Virus record (IMG/VR): IMGVR_UViG_3300033388_002911
Location: 1 to 22,871 of that record
DNA from: a virus
Length of the DNA: 22,871 bases
Strand: one strand, 5' to 3'
A program made the position numbers and the translations under genes. Shown here one piece after another: positions 16,946 to 22,871 of the stretch. The notes below the pieces were generated by a model that had not been told where the DNA came from, ran no database searches, and saw only the letters and a program-made list of their open reading frames with translations. Within the stretch, counting starts at the first letter, position 1. The number at the start of each line of letters is the position of its first letter.

Positions 16946-18448
16946 ATGAGTTATAGAAATCCACAAATAATACAAGATCGTTCCGGCGAAATAATATCTC
17001 AATCTATAGCGCAGGCTACGGGAGCTATAGCGCAGGGAGTAGCTAAATTTGGTGCTGATCAAAAAAGAGAACGAGAAAAACGAGAGTTAGAAAGAAAACA
17101 GTTTAATCAAAACATGATTAAATTATCTAACGAGCAAGCTGCTGATGCGTCGCTATTTAATAAGGGACTAGCTGGTATGTCAGACTCTATGCGCCAGCAA
17201 ATGGTAATAGGTAATAATGCCACTCTTGAAAGAATATATGCAATTAAAAAAGCTCAGATGCAAGGGAATAACGACCCTGCACTTTCGGAGAGTTTAGCCC
17301 AAGAGCGGATGAAAATAGCTACATATAATGAATTAGCTAAAACCGCTATTGGAGCTACTGCGGATTTACCTGAAATGGTAAAAAACTTTCAGCAAGCAGG
17401 TACTGAAATATTCTTAAAAGAAAATGCTGATGGAACAACGACTGAGTCTGAAGCTTTATTCAATGGTTTTGGGGGAGCTCCAGGATATCAGGCGGGGCTA
17501 AAGTATAAAGGAGATGGAAGTATGGTTGCTTGGGCAAAAAATAAAGCTGGTAAGTATTTTGAAATCAATGCTCAAGATTTTCCAGAAAGAATGCAAAATT
17601 TAACTATACAGGCTAAAAATCCAGTTAATGAGATGGGCACTAGTCAAGCAGCTATGCTTTATGATAAAAAAGGTAACTTTCTGCCCAACATTGTAGAAGG
17701 AGAAACTGTTCTTACTAAAGGCGAACCCAATAGCTTGGGCCAACTCACTTCTTATGAAAAACAAAATTTGAATGTTGAACGAGTAAATGCTATTAGGGAA
17801 GAATTATCAGAAAAAAACTTAGCTAAAATTCAAGCAGCGGATGGTAACAAACAACTGCAGAATTATTATTTGGACATGTTCAATATTGATGCAGACGCTA
17901 ATTCTTGGCGATCTATGACTGATGAAGAACAAAAAAAGAAAGTAAAAGAAACTAGCGACGCTATATTTTTTGCCGGTACTAAAATACAAGAAGTAAAAGA
18001 TGGCGATGCTACTGCTGGTTACTTTAGAAAGTTAAACGAAAAATCTTATAACCCTCCCAAACAAAGTACTTCAAAAATTAGTGAAGCCCAAAGAGATAGA
18101 TTAGCTTATGATCGTAGGACTAACGATTATTTTGCTCAAGAGGGTGTTGACAAACTAGTTGCTCTTAAAAACTCATTCGACTTAAGCAGCGCGGCTAAAC
18201 TTGATAATCAGAATATCACTAGCGTAGATTTTAATCCTACTGGCTTTACAGTTAATTTAGGAGAAGACCCAAATGCAGAAATTGGCGCAGGTGGAGTAGC
18301 TCCTTCTATAACAAAAGAATTTTCATATAATTCTACGGACGGATTCAATGCGCTATCTAAGTTAGTTAGCACCCAATATTTTGGAGGAAAAAAGAGAACT
18401 GAAGCAGAAAAAATGGTTGCTAATATACTTAACAAATACAAAAATTAA
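16946..18448 (+). CDS. Putative internal virion (cargo) protein
   Basis: A 500-residue protein with no recognisable enzyme motif. The N terminus (about residues 1-30) is Gly/Ala/Ile-rich and amphipathic (IAQATGAIAQGVAKFGADQ). A strongly charged helix follows (QKREREKRELERKQFNQN, about 38-56), then mostly helical soluble sequence, with a last domain (about 400-500) of mixed strands and helices (FTVNLGEDPNAEIG, SKLVSTQYFGGKKRTEAEKM). Position between the small ejection-type protein and the giant virion protein suggests it is the second member of a set of three proteins carried inside the head, as in podoviruses (T7 gp14-gp15-gp16) and the cargo proteins of crAss-like phages. This is inferred from order and size. 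The ATG follows an A-rich stretch; the next gene begins 6 nt after its stop. Confidence 0.6.
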   Translation: MSYRNPQIIQDRSGEIISQSIAQATGAIAQGVAKFGADQKREREKRELERKQFNQNMIKLSNEQAADASLFNKGLAGMSDSMRQQMVIGNNATLERIYAIKKAQMQGNNDPALSESLAQERMKIATYNELAKTAIGATADLPEMVKNFQQAGTEIFLKENADGTTTESEALFNGFGGAPGYQAGLKYKGDGSMVAWAKNKAGKYFEINAQDFPERMQNLTIQAKNPVNEMGTSQAAMLYDKKGNFLPNIVEGETVLTKGEPNSLGQLTSYEKQNLNVERVNAIREELSEKNLAKIQAADGNKQLQNYYLDMFNIDADANSWRSMTDEEQKKKVKETSDAIFFAGTKIQEVKDGDATAGYFRKLNEKSYNPPKQSTSKISEAQRDRLAYDRRTNDYFAQEGVDKLVALKNSFDLSSAAKLDNQNITSVDFNPTGFTVNLGEDPNAEIGAGGVAPSITKEFSYNSTDGFNALSKLVSTQYFGGKKRTEAEKMVANILNKYKN

Positions 18449-18454
18449 ATTAAT

Positions 18455-21400
18455 ATGTTTGAATATTTAATTGACGGTAATACCGTTATATATAACTCAA
18501 TTGAAGAGCGTGAAGCAGGTTTAAACGATGCAGACGCTAAAGGACTTGAAATAGTATTTGTTTCAGGAGATTTAATGAGTTTAGCAGAGGATCCTATAGA
18601 AGGCCCTGTTGAGCAACAAGACGATATAATAGGAAAACCGGGTTTTCTCCCAGATGCTGCAAAGAGTGCGGATGTAGTATCGGAAATACTACCAGCACAA
18701 GATACGGAATTACCCTCGGAAGATGGTTCTTCGGAATTACCATTAGCTGAAAAAGTATGGGAAGGGTATGAGGATTTTAAAGCTTTTTCAAAAAGAAGAA
18801 GAATAGAAGAACTTTTATCAGAAACTCCAGAAACAAAAGCTGCTGAAAAAAGAGACGTAGAGTTAAGAGAACAAGACAAGCCTATCGAACCTATATTCAG
18901 CAAGTCAGGCAATATAATTAATAAACCTAAAAAAACTGATGCTCAAAAAGAGCGGGAATATCAAAAAGAATTACAATCTTTACAAGGAGCAGAGGCCGCT
19001 AATTTTGCTAGTCAATTTTTAGATAAAGATAATTCTAAAATTTTTAACCCACTAGTAGCGGAATCAGATGTTGTAGGAACAACTATAGCTGAAATGGAAA
19101 AAAGTGGAGACCTAATAGGAGCTACAGTTGATTACATGAAAGATCAACTAGGGGTAACATTTTTTAATGACCAAAATATTAGCACTGAAACCTTAGAAGA
19201 TATAGCTAAAACACAAATTCAAAAGGTAAAAAATAAAGAAAGCATAAAGAAAAGAGAAGAACAAGCAGAAATTTTAAAACAAAATAATGTTTCATCTTTT
19301 GATATATATGAAAATAACTTAAATAATCAAATTGCATACGTTTCTAACAATTTGGATGACTTAGAAAAAGAAGTCACAAATAATAAAAAAGAAATGATGT
19401 TAATGAAGAAAAACAGACCTTCTGACGGGAATGTTGAAGCTATTATAAGTTATGGCAATAACTTAGCTAATGCTACAGAAAAATGGGAAAATAGCTTAAA
19501 AAAGCTAAGAGGAGATGAGACCGTAATGGCTTTTGATCCGTATACTCATGAAAGATTAACGGCTCCTGCTGCTAGAGCCTTAGAAGCACAAGGAGTAGAA
19601 CCTATAGACTTATCAGGAGGATATAAAACTTTAGCTGATCAGCTTCCAGGTACTTATGAAGGAGTCAAAGCCGCGTGGATTTCAAATGTTAACGAGTCTT
19701 CTAATCTTGATGATTCTTTGCAAGGCAAACCTGACTTTAAAACCAAGGGAATGGCTTCCTGGAGCTCATTTATTCAAGGAGGCTTAATAGGAACAGAAAA
19801 CATGTCGTTAGGTGATATGGTTACTTTGAGAGCCGAAGGTGGCGATTTTAGCGGAGTGACTCCTTTAGATGATTCTACATTAAAAACTGGAGAAGATTTA
19901 AACAAATATTTGGACAATATCATTTCAAGAAGAAAATACTTAAATTTAAACCAAGCCGTTTTAAATGATATGTTTTTATTTAATAACGACTATAGTGATC
20001 CTAACGAAAAAGATAGCTACGGCACCGAGGCTAGTCAATTTTTAAAAATGATGAGCGGAGGTCTAATTGGAGATGCCAATTTAGAGGAAAAATTAAATGA
20101 CTTAGGTGTTCAAAATTTTACTTCAAGAGAAAAATTAGATCAAGCTATAACTACATTACCTGAACTAGGCTTTGAGTTAAATGAAACTCAAGAAAAAAAT
20201 TTAGATAGAACTTTTGGCATGGAAGCTACTGAAATGACCGGAGGTTTAGCGGGAGCTTCTTTAAGTTTTTTTGCAGGTAATAAAATATTAGGAGCAGCTA
20301 AATTTCTTAAAGTTGCTAATGCTTCCGGCAAAGGATATAAATATGTTTCGTTAGGCGAAAAAGCTAAAGATTTATTAAAAAGTAATAGTACAATAGCTAA
20401 AGCTCAAGGAGTACTTTTAACAGGGATAAAAGAAGAAGCTTTAATGCAAACTGCATTCCAAGGAGAAGCTCTTAAGGGTCAAGGATTCGGCTGGGGTATT
20501 GGAGGATTAGCTGGTGGTAAATTATTTTCTGCGCTTCCTAAATTTTCGGGAAGATTTTGGGGATTAAATGGGGTTGCTCAACATCTTACAGGGGGAGTTA
20601 CCGGGGGCTTTGTCGCACACCCTTTTTCTATGTTTACTGAAAGCTTATATCAAAGTATAGCTAAAGACAAAAAGTTTAAAACAGTCCTTGAGGAGTCGTT
20701 TATTCGCGATGCCAATGGCAACGATGTTGATCTGCTTAGAGATTCTTTAGTAAGTGCTCTTGGTTTTACTGTTTTTGGATTTAAAGATATTAAAAAAAGT
20801 ACTGTTAAAAATCTTTTTACTTCAAGAGAAAAAGTTAAAAGACTTAATACAAATTATTACCAAGCAATTAAAGAAATAGAAAACGAAAGGGGAGTTACTC
20901 CTGAAAATTATAAAGAAAAGTTAAATGGCTCTGGATTAAAAATATACGAAACTTTAGTAAACGACTACTTTACGTCTAATTTTAACCTTAAAATGATTGA
21001 AGGTTTTTTAGGTGAAAGCGCAATGAATGATTTAAAGTACAGTGCAAATCGCGCAGAAGCCTATCTTACTTCGACTCCTGAACAGCGAGCTAAAAGCACA
21101 GAATTTTCTAGTAGAGAAGAGGCATTAAATGTACAGGCTGAGTTCAATTCTAGATTACAAAAACTTAATGGCATGGCTAAGGCTGAATTTGAAAACTTCA
21201 AAAAGGGTAGAAACGAAGCGGGTGACAAGTCAGTAAACAAATATGAAATTAAAATAGTAGATAATACAACTGCCAATGGAGCTTACAAAAATATCCGGGC
21301 AAATTTAACTGACAATATCCTTAGGGTTAACACTAGTAACCTAAACGCGGGAACTCTTAAACATGAGTTTAACCACATGCTACTAGCCACATTAAGCGGA

Positions 21401-22871
21401 GCAGAAGGAGCACCGGTTAAATTAAAAAGCACCATAGAAACTACCGTTGATAGGGCTATGCGAAATGCCAATAAATTGTTTTTTTATGAAGGCAAAACAT
21501 ACAAGTCTTTCGCGGAATATATAGATAAAGTTCACGAGGGTAAATCTGATGACTATAAAGCTAACGAATATATTTCTTATTTGGTTGAAAATTTAAAAAC
21601 AGATGCATCGTTTAGAAAAGCTCTTATTGATGGGGGCGCTCTATCCGCCATGAAAGCCGGAGTCACTAAATATGCAACACTATTAAATCTTTCTGATAAA
21701 GTAGGTAATTTTGCTTTTACAAACAAAGGTGGAGTTGTTGATGCTCCTGTATCTGCTAGTGAAATACTTCAGTTTTATGATTCTTTTGCTAATGGCGGAA
21801 AAACTGCAAGCAGTTATAAACAGTCTACAAAAGCTTACGAACAGCTTTTAGGAAATATAGCTGTAATGCCTGATGGCAAAACCGTTAATAAACATTTAGG
21901 AACTGAAGTAGTTAGCCTAGAAGAAGGTGTAAGAAGATCTTTCGATTCAAAACTTATTAAAGCTGAAACAGAAAAATTTAAAAACGAGAACTTAGCTAAA
22001 ATAAATAAAGAGTATAGAGACCTATTAGATAAAAATGAAGAGATCGATATGATTGGTCTAGTTATAGGAAATAAATTTAGACCTATAGCTGAAAAAACCA
22101 TGCAAAATTATTTAACTTCCAAAGATTTAACCATTCCATCAGAAACTCAAAGAGATATGGTATCAGATCTTATGTATGAGTCCTTACCGAAAGTTATAAA
22201 AGGTTACACTGAGGGACAATTATTTATAAAGTATGTTAAAGATAATAACCTTTCTAAAGAAGACGCTTTTGTTGAATATAAAAACAGAAATTTAAAAGAT
22301 ACCTCAGGTACTGAAAGATTTGAGCGTTTATTCGGAATGGCTAAAGGCACTACTAAAGAGGCTTCAATTACGTCTTATATCTTAGGTAACATTACTAATC
22401 AATTAATTGGAGTATTTAAAAAACCAGCTTATGCTGATATTTTTAGAAGTGTTTCCTTAGAAGTAGATAAAGTAGATAAACTGCAACAGCAGGGTGATCT
22501 ACCACCTTCTGAAGCTGTTTCCGTAGATATCTCTTCCCCTTTGTTAACGCCTAGAAGAAGTAGATTAACTGCTCAAGCTAAATTAAATTTATCAGAAAAA
22601 ACTGTAAATAAATTAGAAAAAACAGTAGACAATATATTTGCTAACGAAAAGCTAGAGGATTTAGACGCGAAGACTATAGGTACTATAGAGCTAGGGCCTG
22701 CTGGGAAAATAAAACTAGTATTTCCTAAAGATACAAACAGAGCAATAGTAGAGTATTCTGATGGCAAAAAAGAAATAATGTTAGGGGCTAGATCTCCTAA
22801 ACCTATAATAGCAAAAATAATTAAAAAGCTAAAGTCTGAAGCATTCGCTAGGCTAAGAAAACCAGGTGCAA
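18455..22871 (+). CDS. Giant internal virion protein with HExxH metallopeptidase motif (3' end outside window)
   Basis: The reading frame is open from the ATG at 18455 to the window end: 1,472 codons and still running. The N terminus MFEYLIDGNTVIYNSIEERE is followed by an acidic, Pro-rich linker (about residues 45-110) and charged helical stretches (about 247-280 and 299-320). Three Gly-rich hydrophobic segments follow (about 592-615, GGLAGASLSFFAGNKILGAA; 675-697, GFGWGIGGLAGGKLF; 712-726, GGVTGGFVAHPFSMF), which could insert in or cross a membrane. At residues 970-974 is HEFNH within TLKHEFNHMLLATLSG, a zinc-binding HExxH motif, with E1038 in NEYISYLVENL a candidate third ligand. Such giant proteins after the cargo genes are ejected virion proteins in related phages, and in crAss-like phages giant proteins may also carry RNA polymerase domains; none is seen in this part. 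The peptidase may act on virion proteins or during entry. Confidence 0.8.
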   Translation, partial: MFEYLIDGNTVIYNSIEEREAGLNDADAKGLEIVFVSGDLMSLAEDPIEGPVEQQDDIIGKPGFLPDAAKSADVVSEILPAQDTELPSEDGSSELPLAEKVWEGYEDFKAFSKRRRIEELLSETPETKAAEKRDVELREQDKPIEPIFSKSGNIINKPKKTDAQKEREYQKELQSLQGAEAANFASQFLDKDNSKIFNPLVAESDVVGTTIAEMEKSGDLIGATVDYMKDQLGVTFFNDQNISTETLEDIAKTQIQKVKNKESIKKREEQAEILKQNNVSSFDIYENNLNNQIAYVSNNLDDLEKEVTNNKKEMMLMKKNRPSDGNVEAIISYGNNLANATEKWENSLKKLRGDETVMAFDPYTHERLTAPAARALEAQGVEPIDLSGGYKTLADQLPGTYEGVKAAWISNVNESSNLDDSLQGKPDFKTKGMASWSSFIQGGLIGTENMSLGDMVTLRAEGGDFSGVTPLDDSTLKTGEDLNKYLDNIISRRKYLNLNQAVLNDMFLFNNDYSDPNEKDSYGTEASQFLKMMSGGLIGDANLEEKLNDLGVQNFTSREKLDQAITTLPELGFELNETQEKNLDRTFGMEATEMTGGLAGASLSFFAGNKILGAAKFLKVANASGKGYKYVSLGEKAKDLLKSNSTIAKAQGVLLTGIKEEALMQTAFQGEALKGQGFGWGIGGLAGGKLFSALPKFSGRFWGLNGVAQHLTGGVTGGFVAHPFSMFTESLYQSIAKDKKFKTVLEESFIRDANGNDVDLLRDSLVSALGFTVFGFKDIKKSTVKNLFTSREKVKRLNTNYYQAIKEIENERGVTPENYKEKLNGSGLKIYETLVNDYFTSNFNLKMIEGFLGESAMNDLKYSANRAEAYLTSTPEQRAKSTEFSSREEALNVQAEFNSRLQKLNGMAKAEFENFKKGRNEAGDKSVNKYEIKIVDNTTANGAYKNIRANLTDNILRVNTSNLNAGTLKHEFNHMLLATLSGAEGAPVKLKSTIETTVDRAMRNANKLFFYEGKTYKSFAEYIDKVHEGKSDDYKANEYISYLVENLKTDASFRKALIDGGALSAMKAGVTKYATLLNLSDKVGNFAFTNKGGVVDAPVSASEILQFYDSFANGGKTASSYKQSTKAYEQLLGNIAVMPDGKTVNKHLGTEVVSLEEGVRRSFDSKLIKAETEKFKNENLAKINKEYRDLLDKNEEIDMIGLVIGNKFRPIAEKTMQNYLTSKDLTIPSETQRDMVSDLMYESLPKVIKGYTEGQLFIKYVKDNNLSKEDAFVEYKNRNLKDTSGTERFERLFGMAKGTTKEASITSYILGNITNQLIGVFKKPAYADIFRSVSLEVDKVDKLQQQGDLPPSEAVSVDISSPLLTPRRSRLTAQAKLNLSEKTVNKLEKTVDNIFANEKLEDLDAKTIGTIELGPAGKIKLVFPKDTNRAIVEYSDGKKEIMLGARSPKPIIAKIIKKLKSEAFARLRKPGA

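Noticed and set aside
18445-18912. 155-codon open frame on the minus strand
   Set aside because: It lies fully opposite the start of the giant virion gene, is low-complexity Ser/Leu-rich, and has no independent start context. All convincing genes are on the + strand.
1-22871. tRNA genes, CRISPR arrays, insertion sequences, attachment sites
   Set aside because: No cloverleaf-like intergenic space, spaced repeats, transposase or integrase was seen; the longest gap between genes is about 100 nt.

Overview
The window reads as the virion-structure block of a tailed bacteriophage with a short, podovirus-type tail, most like the crAss-like phages (order Crassvirales). I base this on protein motifs recognised from memory: the capsid protein, the collar/ring proteins and the tail 'muzzle' protein all carry stretches typical of that group. 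Host evidence is indirect. Translation starts sit in A/T-rich, Shine-Dalgarno-free contexts, the DNA is strongly AT-rich, and the gene content is crAss-like. Together these point to a Bacteroidota host, probably environmental rather than gut, but the host is an inference. All genes are on the + strand, packed with 2-100 nt gaps. I saw no tRNA, CRISPR array, insertion sequence or host gene. The code appears standard: TAA is the main stop, with one TAG and one TGA.

Layout, left to right. Packaging and head: the C-terminal part of the large terminase (1-1149, cut by the window edge), portal (1153-3564), a charged scaffold-like protein (3597-4748) and the major capsid protein (4754-6214). A strong hairpin terminator with a TTCG loop follows (6228-6263). 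Head-tail junction: a 284-residue protein of unknown role (6286-7140), a hairpin-bearing leader (7141-7240), a collar/ring protein gene that is broken in this sequence (7241-8088), and a second collar/ring protein (8092-9303). Tail: a muzzle-like protein that appears split into separate polypeptides (9308-9799, 9812-13984 and probably 13987-15582). Then come a small cupin-like protein (15593-16057), two putative internal or ejected virion proteins (16045-16935, 16946-18448), and the start of a giant internal virion protein (18455 to beyond the window end, more than 1,472 residues) with a zinc-metallopeptidase HExxH motif.

The genes fit one assembly line. The terminase pumps DNA through the portal into a shell of capsid protein shaped by the scaffold; ring proteins and muzzle close and extend the portal channel; the last three proteins are probably packed inside and sent into the host with the DNA. 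The points most worth a second look are the disrupted ring gene, the in-frame stop that splits the muzzle, the peptidase motif in the giant protein, similar beta-rich insert domains in two neighbouring ring proteins, and a repeated AT-rich 13-mer in intergenic gaps that may be a phage promoter.
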